Assembly (NCBI RefSeq): GCF_022347545.1 | Contig: NZ_JAKREW010000002.1 | Span: 1 to 64,000 of the forward strand | Direction: 5' to 3' | Length of the DNA: 64,000 nt | From: Terribium retamae | GTDB lineage: Bacteria > Pseudomonadota > Alphaproteobacteria > Rhizobiales > Rhizobiaceae | In this document: piece by piece, positions 46,108-55,268 of the stretch | How positions within the stretch are numbered: position 1 is the stretch's first letter | How the letters are laid out: each line of letters starts with the position of its first letter | Position numbers and translations under genes: made by a program | Notes under the pieces: model-generated | Seen by the model: only the letters and a program-made list of their open reading frames with translations | What the model was told of the DNA's origin: nothing | The model's database searches: none

Positions 46108-46632
46108 TTACGCATCGGATCGCGGCGGGAAGTTGGGCGGAGCGACGGGCGACGGCGCGTGAAACGCTCTACGCCAATGCAGAAGCGGCAGGGATTGGCT
46201 GGTTTCGCCGAACGCAACCGAGGCCGTGATCAACCTGTGGTCGCCCAGTCTCACGCGCTGTTGGACGCGCGCCGGTATCCAGGCCAGGGCGTCATCGATA
46301 CGCGGTAGCGCGAACTCCTCGCACCATCGGATGCCATCGAAGCGGTCGATTGCCGCCGTTGCAAACTGCCGGGCAATGTCGGTCTGGTCGGCTGCGAGAA
46401 GGTTTATGCCTATCGCTGCACCGGTATGCAGTCGTGGCAGCAAGCGCGAAGCTGCGTTGACCGCGAACATCACCAATGGCGGCTCGAGCGACAGGGTGTT
46501 CAACGTGCCTACCGTCAGCCCATAAGCCCCGGCACGGCCACCGACCGTGACCACCGCGACCGACGTCGGTATATGCGCGAAAAGCTCCTTGAGGGCTTCG
46601 GTCGACGGCTTGTTGCTGGTATGGTTCACCAT
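46108..46632 (-). CDS. flavin reductase-like protein
   Basis: 174 residues, FMN-binding split-barrel of the HpaC type that reduces free FMN or FAD with NAD(P)H. Typical parts are HIPTSVAVVTVGG, YGLTVGTLNTLSLEPPLVMFAV and NLLAADQTDIARQFA. ATG 46632 overlaps the stop of the luciferase-like gene, so the two are coupled. Such pairs supply reduced flavin to a two-component monooxygenase, here most likely the neighbour. The last 20 residues are Pro/Ala-rich. Confidence 0.88.
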   Translation of the reverse strand: MVNHTSNKPSTEALKELFAHIPTSVAVVTVGGRAGAYGLTVGTLNTLSLEPPLVMFAVNAASRLLPRLHTGAAIGINLLAADQTDIARQFATAAIDRFDGIRWCEEFALPRIDDALAWIPARVQQRVRLGDHRLITASVAFGETSQSLPLLHWRRAFHAPSPVAPPNFPPRSDA

Positions 46633-47675
46633 TGGGTCGACAGCGGCTGCGGCCCCTCCAGCGAGGGGAAAAGCGGCAGGACCTCTTCGGCGAGTTCCTG
46701 TATGATTTCGCCCGCAGGACGCCTTGCAAACTGGATGCCTAGCGCGGCGTGATTGACGCCGGCGCCATGCCATTCTGTCAGCAGATCGATCAGGCCCTTG
46801 CGGCCGGTCTGCAGGACAAAACCTCCCCTGAGCGGCGTACGCGGAAAATCCGGATCCTCCACCAGATCGAGCCATTCATTGGTCATATGCGGCCTGAAGC
46901 CGCCGCCCGGTATCTTCGCGCGCCAGTCGCGAATGATGGTAGCTAATCGCTGTGGTCCTTCCGGCGAGTGGGCAGCCTGGGGATAGGTCAGCCAGCCGTC
47001 GGCATTCTCCGCCACCCAGGATCGCTCCTGGCGGCTTGCGCCGGTGACGATCAGAGGGATTCGCCCGAAAACCGGCTTCGGGTAAAAATCCACGCCGCGC
47101 ATCCTACCCAGGCTCGAGGCGATCTCGGGTCGGCCGGCCGCGATAAGTTGGCGGAAATACGCAACCGTCTCGGCAAACCGTTCGCCGCGGCTTTCCATGT
47201 CGATGCCATAGGCAGGGAATTCGACCGGCCGGTCGCCTGAGGCAATTCCAAGTATCAGCCGCCCGCCGGAGAGATGATCGATGGTCGTTGCTGCCTTCGC
47301 CAAGTCGATCGGATGCCGCAGCGTGAAAATCGCACTGCCGGTCGCCAGAGCGACCTTCTGCGTGCGTGCCGCCAGATAGGACAGGTAGGTGAAGGGGTCG
47401 AACAGTTGGCCGGCATCGCCGAAGGCGGGATCGAATAACGGCACGTCGCGAACCCAGACAGCCGAAAAGCCAAGGTGATCGATTTCCGTGACAAGCTCGG
47501 CCTGCCCTTGCAGGACAGCCATACTTCCCTGAAAAAAACGCAAAGGCAGGAAGATGCCGATGGTCAGCCGGTCGGGCGCGAACATGCGCCGATAGCCCGG
47601 ATGATCTGCAAAGGCCTCGAACGAGGACCCGGAAAGCGCGGTTGCGCGATCTGTTTTTGAAGCGGCTATGTTCAT
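46626..47675 (-). CDS. luciferase-like (LLM class) flavin monooxygenase
   Basis: 349 residues, TIM-barrel of the bacterial-luciferase group. Family parts include GIFLPLRFF at about 40-48, EIDHLGFSAVWVRDVPLFDPAF, ALATGSAIFTLRHP and GGRLILGIASGDRP. It uses reduced flavin and oxygen to oxidise a small substrate that is unknown here. AAGGAG lies before ATG 47675. With the flavin reductase it forms a two-component system, and a LysR gene is divergent from it, with a 20-base palindrome between them. Confidence 0.88.
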   Translation of the reverse strand: MNIAASKTDRATALSGSSFEAFADHPGYRRMFAPDRLTIGIFLPLRFFQGSMAVLQGQAELVTEIDHLGFSAVWVRDVPLFDPAFGDAGQLFDPFTYLSYLAARTQKVALATGSAIFTLRHPIDLAKAATTIDHLSGGRLILGIASGDRPVEFPAYGIDMESRGERFAETVAYFRQLIAAGRPEIASSLGRMRGVDFYPKPVFGRIPLIVTGASRQERSWVAENADGWLTYPQAAHSPEGPQRLATIIRDWRAKIPGGGFRPHMTNEWLDLVEDPDFPRTPLRGGFVLQTGRKGLIDLLTEWHGAGVNHAALGIQFARRPAGEIIQELAEEVLPLFPSLEGPQPLSTQW

Positions 47676-47793
47676 GACAAACTCCTTTGCGCGACAGCGT
47701 GCCTTGCCGCTGGCTCAGGCCAGCAGGCTCGGCCGTCTCCGACCGAATCCACGACTGTCTTCGGCTGCGATGTTTATGGAGACCGGTTGGCGA

Positions 47794-47813
47794 AGAGAAA
47801 CGATCGTTTCTCT
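47794..47813. promoter_or_regulatory. perfect 20-base palindrome between LLM and LysR genes
   Basis: AGAGAAACGA followed directly by its reverse complement TCGTTTCTCT, with no spacer. It lies 119 bases before the monooxygenase start and 164 bases before the LysR start. LysR sites are usually longer, interrupted (T-N11-A) palindromes, so a different regulator could also be involved. The rest of 47676-47976 shows no gene. Confidence 0.6.
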
Positions 47814-47976
47814 CTTTGGAGTTAGGCCAGCTAAATTCTAAAGTTCATAGACCGATCTCTATCAGCTTAACTGACTGCCAACCTCAGGCTTAGGTTTTGC
47901 ATTAGGGGAACACCAAGAGGTAATTGACACGCTCAAAAGAAAATTTAGTTTTGTTAAATCCTGGACGAGATACCGA

Positions 47977-48861
47977 ATGGGCCGCGTACTTCCCCTCCTT
48001 GCCTTGCGAGCCTTCGCGGAAGCCGGACGCTACGGCAGCATAAAACGCGCAGCCGATGTCATGGGCGTGACCTCCGGCGCCGTCAGCCAGCAATTGCGGC
48101 TTCTGGAGGAGCGTGTCGCCGCGCCCCTTTTTTCCCGCACACGCTACGGTGTCGAATTGACCGAAGCTGCGGCCAAAGTGCATCCGGCAATGCTTCGCGC
48201 CTTCGATCAGATCGAAAGCGGTCTGGAAACGCTGGAGGCAAGCAAGGCCGCCCAATCGCTCACGGTCTGCACGGTGCCTTCCTTCGCCGCTTCCTGGCTG
48301 GTGCCACGGCTGGGGCGCTTCACGGAGCGCCATCCGCAGATCGAGGTTCGCGTGGAGGCTTCATCGGCACTCGCCGATCTGCGCAAGCAGCGGGTGGATA
48401 TCGCGATCCGCCATGGGCTTGGCGACTATCCTGGCCTTGAGGCCACTCACCTGATGGCGCCCGAATTGATCCCGGTGGCCAGTCCGCGACTACTTGCCGA
48501 TGGCCCCAGAATCGATAGCCCGGCCGATTGCCTCGCCTACCCCCTGCTGCAGGATTCCGACCGCGCGGACTGGCGCCTCTGGCTCCAGGCCTTTGGCGTC
48601 GAGGGCGACCCCCGAATCGAACGCGGGCAGGCTTTCGACGAGGATTTCCTGCTCGTGCGGGCTGCCGAGGCCGGTCAGGGAATTGCCCTGGTCCGCGACA
48701 TCTATGCCCGCGAAGAAGTCAGGGCAGGACGACTGGCTGTTGCCCTCGACCGTCCCTGGCCAACCGAATTCGCCTACTATGTGGTGACCTTGCCGCAGGC
48801 CAGAGAAAGACCCGCCGTTGCAGCGTTCGTTTCCTGGCTGACCTCTGAAGCGAAAGCTTAG
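47977..48861 (+). CDS. LysR family transcriptional regulator, GcvA-like
   Basis: 294 residues. N-terminal winged helix (about 5-62): LPLLALRAFAEAGRYGSIKRAADVMGVTSGAVSQQL in pieces, with the family's R-T-R-Y-G-V-E-L-T-E wing. The C-terminal effector domain has the GcvA-like features DIAIRHGLGDYPGL and AGQGIALV. It is divergent from the LLM/flavin-reductase operon and is the likely regulator of it. It precedes proVWX by 253 bases without evident connection. Confidence 0.92.
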   Translation: MGRVLPLLALRAFAEAGRYGSIKRAADVMGVTSGAVSQQLRLLEERVAAPLFSRTRYGVELTEAAAKVHPAMLRAFDQIESGLETLEASKAAQSLTVCTVPSFAASWLVPRLGRFTERHPQIEVRVEASSALADLRKQRVDIAIRHGLGDYPGLEATHLMAPELIPVASPRLLADGPRIDSPADCLAYPLLQDSDRADWRLWLQAFGVEGDPRIERGQAFDEDFLLVRAAEAGQGIALVRDIYAREEVRAGRLAVALDRPWPTEFAYYVVTLPQARERPAVAAFVSWLTSEAKA

Positions 48862-49114
48862 TCCTCGCTGCGCCTGAAGCGCCAACGCCGTCGCTTTCGA
48901 AGCAGAACTCCGTCGTTGCCGGTGACATGGTTCCCCATGTTGGGTGGACATGCCAGCTCAGCGGTTTATATAACGGAGCGCAACAAACGAATCTCTCCAA
49001 TCCTGGGGAGGGCGTTTGTGTATAGTATTCGTGGCGCGGTGTTCTTCTGCGCATTTGCCGGAACAAAGGAGAGATTATCCGCCGAAGCAAGCGGATTGTA
49101 ATCTTAGAGTGCCC

Positions 49115-50341
49115 TTGACTATAAAAAGCATAGAATACAATAGACAATCTGTTGTTAAAATCAGTCTGAAAAATATCTATAAGGTATTTGGAGACGATTC
49201 CGAGCAGGCGCTGCGTATGGCGCGAGCCTGCAAGAGCAAAGCCGAGATCTACGCGTCCACCGGCTGTACGATCGGTGTCGACAATGCAAGCTTCGACATC
49301 ATGGCCGGTGAGACCTTTGTCATCATGGGCCTGTCCGGCTCCGGCAAGTCGACCCTGCTCCGCCTTCTCAACCGCCTGATCGAATCAACTGCCGGTGCCG
49401 TTGAGATCGACGGCCGCGATATCACGAAAATGTCGAAGCGCGAGTTGATCGAATTGCGCCGGCGCGACATGAGCATGGTGTTTCAATCGTTCGCCTTGCT
49501 TCCCAATCGCGATGTCCTCGGCAACGCCGCATTCGGCTTGGAGATCGCCGGTGTGGGCGAGGCGCAGCGCACCGCGAAAGCGCTTGCCGCACTCGATGCG
49601 GTTGGGCTCAAGCCCTATGCGAAAAGCAGGCCGGACGAACTCTCAGGTGGCATGAAACAGCGGGTCGGCCTGGCGCGGGCGCTGGCCGGCGAGCCGACCA
49701 TCCTGCTCATGGACGAGGCCTTTTCGGCACTCGACCCGCTGATCCGCACAGAGATGCAAGATGAGTTGATGCGTCTTCAAGCCGAGAAGAGCCGCACGAT
49801 CATCTTCGTCAGCCACGATCTCGACGAGGCAATGCGCATCGGCGACCGAATCTGCATCATGCAACACGGCAAGGTCGTGCAGGTTGGCACGCCGGATGAG
49901 ATCGTTTCCAAGCCGGCCAACGACTATGTGCGATCCTTCTTTCGCAACGTGGATGTCTCGCAGGTCTTCAAAGCCGGCGATATCGCCCGCAAGACCCAAC
50001 TGACCATTATCGATCGGCAAGGCGCGTCAGTGGCTGCCACGCTGGAGCAGATGGAACAGTCCGGACGCGATGTCGCTATCGTAGTCGGCCGCGACAAGAA
50101 ATTCCACGGCATGATCAGCCAGGATGCGCTGATCGAAAAGGTTAAGACAAAGGCCGTAGAGCCCTCCCGCAACGCCTTCCTTCAGGACGTAGCACCCATA
50201 CCCGCCGGTGAACCCCTGTCCAATGTTCTGAGTCGTGTGGCCGAAAGCCGCTGGCCCGTTCCCGTGGTCGACGAGCATGGCCGCTATGTCGGCTCCATCA
50301 GCAAATCGGCGCTTCTGGAAACGCTCGACCGGACCGGCTGA
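49115..50341 (+). CDS. proV: glycine betaine/proline ABC transporter ATPase
   Basis: About 408 residues, ABC domain followed by tandem CBS domains. Walker A GLSGSGKST is at about 72-80, signature LSGGMKQRVGLAR, Walker B ILLMDEAFSALDPL, and the C-terminal part from about 285 has two CBS-type repeats that sense ionic strength in this family. The start is uncertain. The first 50 codons are AT-rich, there is no ATG near the expected start, and TTG 49115 gives the family length without a good Shine-Dalgarno. The open frame reaches to 49016. First gene of proVWX. Confidence 0.9.
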   Translation: MTIKSIEYNRQSVVKISLKNIYKVFGDDSEQALRMARACKSKAEIYASTGCTIGVDNASFDIMAGETFVIMGLSGSGKSTLLRLLNRLIESTAGAVEIDGRDITKMSKRELIELRRRDMSMVFQSFALLPNRDVLGNAAFGLEIAGVGEAQRTAKALAALDAVGLKPYAKSRPDELSGGMKQRVGLARALAGEPTILLMDEAFSALDPLIRTEMQDELMRLQAEKSRTIIFVSHDLDEAMRIGDRICIMQHGKVVQVGTPDEIVSKPANDYVRSFFRNVDVSQVFKAGDIARKTQLTIIDRQGASVAATLEQMEQSGRDVAIVVGRDKKFHGMISQDALIEKVKTKAVEPSRNAFLQDVAPIPAGEPLSNVLSRVAESRWPVPVVDEHGRYVGSISKSALLETLDRTG

Positions 50342-50363
50342 GCCGAACCGAAGGTAACAATCA

Positions 50364-51293
50364 ATGGATTTCAGTTTCAGTGTCGGCCATGGCGCCGATG
50401 TCACCGTCAATTACATTCTCGACAACTTCACTCCTGCGCTGGACGCTATCGCCACGGCAATCGGTTTCGTTACCGACAACATCCAAGGCACCTTGACCGG
50501 GATTCCGCCGACTGCAGGTATTGCCATACTGACGATGCTGTCGCTGTGGCGTGTGGGCTGGAAATTTGCCGGCTTCACATTGCTTGCGCTTGCCCTGGTC
50601 GATCATATGGGCCTGTGGCAAGGCACCATGGAGACATTGTCGTTGGTGCTTTCTGCCACCATCATCGCGATGGTTTTCGGCATCCCTGCCGGCATAGCGA
50701 TGGCAAGGTCGGACAAGGTGGCAAGCCTGTTCCGCCCCGTGCTCGATCTCATGCAGACGATGCCGGCTTTCGTCTACCTGATCCCGGCCGCGATGTTTTT
50801 CGGCCTTGGGGCCGTGCCGGGCACGATTGCCACGGTTATTTTTTCAATGCCGCCGGTCGTGCGCCTCACCAATCTTGGCATACGCCAGGTGCACCCGGAA
50901 TTCGTTGAGGCCGGACTGGCTTTCGGCTGTACGCCCTCGCAGCTTCTATTCAAGGTTCAACTGCCGAATGCCATGCCTTCGATCATGGCCGGCGTGAATC
51001 AGACGATCATGCTCTCGCTTTCGATGGTGGTGATCGCCTCGATGATCGGCGCCGGCGGGCTCGGCAATTCCGTGCTGACAGGCATCCAGCGGCTCGACGT
51101 CGGCGCCGGCTTCGAAGGTGGTCTGGCTGTCGTGATTCTGGCCGTGGTGCTCGACCGGATCACGCAAAGCTGCGGCAAGGGCAGCTCGGGCTTCCTGAGC
51201 TTCCTGGCCTTCCGCAACGGCAAGGGACGCCCGCAATCGACTTCGTCGGACGGCGCTCCGACCGACGACGAGCAGCGCTCCGTCGCTGCCTGA
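50364..51293 (+). CDS. proW: glycine betaine/proline ABC transporter permease
   Basis: 309 residues with about seven membrane helices. Family parts include ATIIAMVFGIPAGIAMA, DLMQTMPAFVYLIPAAMFFGLG and the ATPase-docking loop EAGLAFGCTPSQLLFKVQLPNAMPSIMAG. The N-terminal 55 residues are periplasmic or peripheral, and the last 30 are polar and Ser-rich. It is 22 bases after proV and 24 before proX, one operon for uptake of osmoprotectants. Confidence 0.94.
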   Translation: MDFSFSVGHGADVTVNYILDNFTPALDAIATAIGFVTDNIQGTLTGIPPTAGIAILTMLSLWRVGWKFAGFTLLALALVDHMGLWQGTMETLSLVLSATIIAMVFGIPAGIAMARSDKVASLFRPVLDLMQTMPAFVYLIPAAMFFGLGAVPGTIATVIFSMPPVVRLTNLGIRQVHPEFVEAGLAFGCTPSQLLFKVQLPNAMPSIMAGVNQTIMLSLSMVVIASMIGAGGLGNSVLTGIQRLDVGAGFEGGLAVVILAVVLDRITQSCGKGSSGFLSFLAFRNGKGRPQSTSSDGAPTDDEQRSVAA

Positions 51294-51317
51294 ACTTCCA
51301 AATACGAAGGAGAAAAT

Positions 51318-52184
51318 ATGTTCAGAACACTGACCCGTATTGGACTTGCCGCGCTCGTCGCGGCCAGCATGACCACATCGGCCTTCGCGCAGGACGGAAA
51401 ACCTGTGAAACTGGGCTGGGCTGCGTGGTCGGACGCGGAATTCGTCACCAAGCTCGCTGCTAAACTCATCGAGGACAAGCTCGGCCAGAAAGTCGAGCTG
51501 GTACAGACCGACGTCGCGCCGCTCTACCAGGGTGTCAGCCGCGGCGACATCGACGCCATGATGATGGCCTGGCTGCCGGAAACCCATGCCGACTATTTCA
51601 AGCGCGTGGAATCCAAGGTGGAGACGCTCGGCACCGTCTATGACGGCGCGAAACTGGGCTGGGTCGTTCCGCAATATATTCCCGAAAGCGAAATCAGCTC
51701 GATCGAAGATCTGAAGAAGGACGAGGTGAAGGAGAAGCTTGGCGGTGAAGTGCAGGGCATCGACCCTGGTGCCGGCCTGACACGACTTTCCGAGCAGGCG
51801 GTCAAGGACTATGACCTGGACTACAAGCTGAAGATCTCCAGCGAGGCTGGCATGCTGACCACGATCGACCGGGACATGCGTTCCGAGAAGTGGTTCGTCG
51901 CCACAGCCTGGAGCCCGCACTGGATGTTCGGCAAGTACAAGCTGCGTTACATCGACGACCCCAAGGGGGCGCTCGGCAAGGCCGAACACATCGACATCCT
52001 CGCCCGCAAGGGATTCAAGGATGAAAACCCCAAGGTCGCGGAATTGCTTTCGCGCATCAAACTGCCGATCCCCGAACTCGAGGCGGCAATGTTCAATGCG
52101 CAGGAAACCTCCTACGAAAAGGCGGTCGACAAATACATCGTCGACCATCCGGACAAGATCAAGCAATGGGTTGAAGGCGACTAG
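51318..52184 (+). CDS. proX: glycine betaine ABC transporter substrate-binding protein
   Basis: 288 residues with a signal peptide (cleavage after AFA, about 24). The mature protein has OpuAC features: VKLGWAAWSDAEFVTKLAAKLIEDKLG, then DAMMMAWLPETHADYF and ATAWSPHWMFGKYKLRYIDDPKG, each with Trp or aromatic residues that form the cage for quaternary amines. These aromatics support betaine- or choline-like ligands. Last gene of proVWX. Confidence 0.94.
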   Translation: MFRTLTRIGLAALVAASMTTSAFAQDGKPVKLGWAAWSDAEFVTKLAAKLIEDKLGQKVELVQTDVAPLYQGVSRGDIDAMMMAWLPETHADYFKRVESKVETLGTVYDGAKLGWVVPQYIPESEISSIEDLKKDEVKEKLGGEVQGIDPGAGLTRLSEQAVKDYDLDYKLKISSEAGMLTTIDRDMRSEKWFVATAWSPHWMFGKYKLRYIDDPKGALGKAEHIDILARKGFKDENPKVAELLSRIKLPIPELEAAMFNAQETSYEKAVDKYIVDHPDKIKQWVEGD

Positions 52185-52198
52185 GCGCCCCGGCGAAC

Positions 52199-52220
52199 GA
52201 GCGGGCTGTCGCGCCCGCTC
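52199..52220 (+). terminator. GC-rich hairpin after proX
   Basis: GAGCGGGC (52199-52206) pairs with GCCCGCTC (52213-52220) around a six-base loop, 14 bases after the proX stop. No T run follows, so it is either a weak terminator or a 3'-end stabilising hairpin. Confidence 0.55.
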
Positions 52221-52338
52221 CAGCCGGCAGGCCAGCAGCGAAACTCGGTGAACAGCCGGCGTGCCGACGGCATGCACCGCCGCCGTCTGCGGGCTGGTCC
52301 ACCCTGCCTCAATATCCTGACGAACTGGAGAATGAAAC

Positions 52339-52725
52339 ATGCTTGACGACAATCGCCTCGCACACAATGACGAAACGCTCGGCGGTCGCATATCGCTCGC
52401 CCGGGACGCGAAGGCCTTTTCCATGGAGCATGCGGCCGAGAGACTTGGTGTCCTTCCGTCGAGCTGGCGCGCCTGGGAATGCGACCGCGACGTTCCGCGC
52501 GGAAACAGGCTGACGACCATGGCAGGCATTCTCGGTGTCAGCCCATCCTGGCTTCTGACCGGACTTGGCAGAGGGCCGATGAGACCGGGCATCGACGGTC
52601 ATGCGCAGGATCTGCCACAAGTGATGCGTCGGATCTCGAAAGAGATCGAGGCGCTCAACGAACGCATGCGGCAGATCGCATTGCATCTCGACGATGACGC
52701 GAGCGCGCGTAACAAGGGGCCTTAA
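52339..52725 (+). CDS. Xre-family helix-turn-helix protein
   Basis: 128 residues. An Xre-type domain spans about 13-72: GGRISLARDAKAFSMEHAAERLGV, LPSSWRAWECDRDVPRG and LTTMAGILGVSPSWLLTGLG. After it comes a helical segment (QVMRRISKEIEALNERMRQIALHL, about 92-115) likely used for dimerisation. GGAGAATGAAAC precedes the ATG. It follows proX on the same strand by 154 bases; whether it regulates that operon or the next is unknown. Confidence 0.85.
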   Translation: MLDDNRLAHNDETLGGRISLARDAKAFSMEHAAERLGVLPSSWRAWECDRDVPRGNRLTTMAGILGVSPSWLLTGLGRGPMRPGIDGHAQDLPQVMRRISKEIEALNERMRQIALHLDDDASARNKGP

Positions 52726-52831
52726 CCGGCGGCTTGATGGACGCAGGCCGACGGTGGCGACCGGCATAGCATGCCCTGACAAACAGGATCAGCAGACCGT
52801 GCGAATGCAGGTTTAGCGAACCCGCTGCGCG

Positions 52832-54166
52832 CTATCTGGGTTTGGCGGCAGCTGCCGAAATTGCGTGAGCCACGCGATCGACCTCCGACAGCGGAAGCAC
52901 GCTTGTGGCAATGCGGATGGCGTTGATTGGTTTCAGTGAAAATCTCGAACCAGCACTTACGGCGATGCCACGCGAAGCGAGCGTCACCAGCGCGAAGCTT
53001 TCCGTCTCCACAGGCACGAACACGCTGAGCCCCTCCCCCTCATTGATTTCGATCCCCAATGCGAAAAGGGCAGAGGCCAGGGCATGCCGGCGGGCCTGGT
53101 ACACGGTTCGTGCGCGACGAACAATGTTTTCGGTTTCAGCATCCTGGAGCAGCCAGGATGCTGCAGCCTGCAGGATGCGGCTGGTCCAGCCTGCGCTGAA
53201 GCTGCGATAGGACTGGATCTGCTCCACAATGCTTGCCGAACTTGACAGAATGGCCAGCCTGAGATCAGGCCCGAGCGTCTTCGAATAGGACAGGACATGA
53301 ATAACGCGATCCGGAAAACGCTTTCCCAGTGATTGCCGAGCGGTCTCCGACACGTCGCCGACGCCGTCGTCTTCGATGATCAACGCATCCGAGCCCTTGA
53401 GCACATCGCCAAGCGCTTCGAGGCGGTCTCGGGTCACGGAACTGCCCGTGACCGAATGGATCCTTGGCTGGAATAGAAACGCCACGGGCTTCGCTTTCAG
53501 CGCTTCCGCCAGAGCCTCGGGGATTGGTCCCTGGGCATCGCATCGGACCGGGATGATTGGAACATTGAGATCCTCGAGAATGTCGAGCAGACGCAAGGCT
53601 GTCGGATCTTCGATGGCAACCGGCGCCCCGGGCGGCACCAGCGCATGCAGCAATGTGTAGACGGCGTTGTATCCGCCGTTGGTGACGAGGAAGGCACCCG
53701 GATCATAGGGCCAACTGGGCCGAACGACCTGCTCGAGTTCCGGCAGGATGCGTTCCCGCTGATAGCTGTTCAGCTGGCTGGCCTTCGCGCCATGCAGCAG
53801 TGCCTGTTCGAGCGGAGGCAGCAATTCGACGTCCGGAGAGGCGATCCCGAGATTAAGGACATCCGGGCCGTAATTGCCGGTGCTCACCAGTCGAGTTGGA
53901 CGTGGAGCAAAACGATCTCCCATCACCCACGCGCCATTCCGGCCTCGCCCGCCGATGATCTTGTGACGCCTGAGGTCGGCCCAGGCAATGGAGATTGTCG
54001 CCGGACTGATGCCGAGCCGAAAGGCGAGATCGCGCACCGATGGCAACTTCGTTCCGACGGGAAGAAGCCCCGAGCGGATCATGGCTCCGGTTTCGAGGGC
54101 TATGCCGCGAGACGTTCGATCGCCAAGCCGATCCGCAAACCATTGAGCATCATATCGATCAGCCAT
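52832..54166 (-). CDS. MocR-type regulator (GntR winged helix fused to aminotransferase-like domain)
   Basis: 444 residues. A GntR winged helix (about 15-80, with LPSVRDLAFRLGISPATISIAWADL) is fused to a fold type I PLP domain. The PLP lysine is K296 in LSYSKTLGPDLRLA. Where most members have QNPTG, this protein reads FQPRIHSVTG (about 232-241), so the usual PLP-ring asparagine appears replaced; cofactor binding may differ. MocR proteins sense PLP or an amino compound and activate or repress divergent genes. This one is divergent from the five-gene operon beginning at 54265, with repeated binding-site-like sequences between. Confidence 0.9.
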   Translation of the reverse strand: MADRYDAQWFADRLGDRTSRGIALETGAMIRSGLLPVGTKLPSVRDLAFRLGISPATISIAWADLRRHKIIGGRGRNGAWVMGDRFAPRPTRLVSTGNYGPDVLNLGIASPDVELLPPLEQALLHGAKASQLNSYQRERILPELEQVVRPSWPYDPGAFLVTNGGYNAVYTLLHALVPPGAPVAIEDPTALRLLDILEDLNVPIIPVRCDAQGPIPEALAEALKAKPVAFLFQPRIHSVTGSSVTRDRLEALGDVLKGSDALIIEDDGVGDVSETARQSLGKRFPDRVIHVLSYSKTLGPDLRLAILSSSASIVEQIQSYRSFSAGWTSRILQAAASWLLQDAETENIVRRARTVYQARRHALASALFALGIEINEGEGLSVFVPVETESFALVTLASRGIAVSAGSRFSLKPINAIRIATSVLPLSEVDRVAHAISAAAAKPR

Positions 54167-54177
54167 CGTCGCAACTT

Positions 54178-54227
54178 TAAATGTTTAATGCCATAATAAC
54201 ATTTGCTGGAACGGACTTAAACATTTA
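54178..54227. promoter_or_regulatory. inverted and direct repeats in MocR divergent region
   Basis: TAAATGTTTAA (54178-54188) is the exact reverse complement of TTAAACATTTA (54217-54227). A further AACATTT at 54198-54204 repeats the core of the right copy (54220-54226) with a 22-base period, two helical turns. MocR regulators are known to bind sets of direct and inverted repeats in divergent promoters. The left copy lies 11 bases from the MocR start. Confidence 0.7.
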
Positions 54228-54264
54228 CGGAGCGGTCGTCAATTTTAGCAGTACGAGGAAATTC

Positions 54265-55224
54265 ATGCGCGTTCCGGTCAAGTTCGCCACAAGGGATTGG
54301 GACTACCTGACGCCGCTTGTGCTGGGCGACGTGACCTCCGAACGTCTCGATATCCAGGTCGATCGCGTCGGAACGCTGATACCCGACCTCGCAGCGAGCG
54401 AGATCTACGATGCGGCGGAAGTATCCTTCAGTCGCTACACATCCGCGATGGCCAAAGGCGTAGAGACCGCTGTGGGCATCCCCTGCTTCATCATGCGCGG
54501 CTTTCGTCACCGGTGCATCATCACCACCGAAGCCAGCCCCATGACCAAGCTGTCGGATCTCGCCGGCAAGCGCATCGGCGTTACCGGCTGGCGGGATTCC
54601 GGCAACACGTGGACACGTGCAGCACTTCGGCGCGAAGGGGTAGGAGTGGAAGACGCCTACTGGTTCGCCGGGCGCCTGACGTCTTCCCATCCCGTCGTGG
54701 ATCGCCTGGACGGCTTTGGCCGGCCGGGACGCATCGAGGCAGCTCCCGGTGACCGTCCGATGATGGAACTGCTCGCCGAAGGCCGGCTCGATGCCGTTTT
54801 CACGCCCTTCATGCCCGACGGCTATTTTGACGACGGGTCGGGGTTCCGCCAGTTGCTGCCGGATTTCGTCGCAGCGGAAAAGGCCTATTTCGACGCCGTC
54901 GGCTATGTGCCGGGCATGCACATCGTCGCAGTCAAGCAGCAGCTTGCCGAAACGCATCCGTGGCTTCCCGGCGAACTGGCACGCCTTGTCGACGAGAGCC
55001 AGCGGCTTTGGACCTCGAAGCGGCGCAAATATGCCGAGACGACGCCGTGGATGTTTGACGAACTGCTGCGCTCGGCGCGCGCCCTGCCGACGAGCTGGAA
55101 CGACAGCGGACTGGAAGCCAATAGCCCGATGATCGAGGACTTCATCACAGAACTGTCCGAGCAGGGCATCCTGGAATCGGACCTCACGCCCCAGACCCTT
55201 TTTCCCTTCGAAGACAAGTTTTAG
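54265..55224 (+). CDS. 4,5-dihydroxyphthalate decarboxylase-like protein (PBP2 fold)
   Basis: 319 residues without a signal peptide, so probably cytosolic. The fold is that of a type II periplasmic-binding protein: LAGKRIGVTGWRDSGNTWTRAALRREGVG and later DAVFTPFMPDGYF. The N-terminus (RDWDYLTPLVLGDV) and the FSRYTSAMAKG segment resemble 4,5-dihydroxyphthalate decarboxylase and its uncharacterised relatives. The real reaction is unknown. GAGGAA precedes ATG 54265. It is the first gene of an operon with an amino-acid importer and an M20D amidohydrolase, so it may act on the aromatic part of an imported conjugate. Confidence 0.78.
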   Translation: MRVPVKFATRDWDYLTPLVLGDVTSERLDIQVDRVGTLIPDLAASEIYDAAEVSFSRYTSAMAKGVETAVGIPCFIMRGFRHRCIITTEASPMTKLSDLAGKRIGVTGWRDSGNTWTRAALRREGVGVEDAYWFAGRLTSSHPVVDRLDGFGRPGRIEAAPGDRPMMELLAEGRLDAVFTPFMPDGYFDDGSGFRQLLPDFVAAEKAYFDAVGYVPGMHIVAVKQQLAETHPWLPGELARLVDESQRLWTSKRRKYAETTPWMFDELLRSARALPTSWNDSGLEANSPMIEDFITELSEQGILESDLTPQTLFPFEDKF

Positions 55225-55268
55225 GCGACCAAACCCGAAGCAATCGGACAAAATCACGGAGGAATGCC

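Noticed and set aside
50946..52592. 548-codon minus-strand open frame
   Set aside because: It is opposite proW, proX and the Xre gene, all of which have conserved motifs and ribosome-binding sites.
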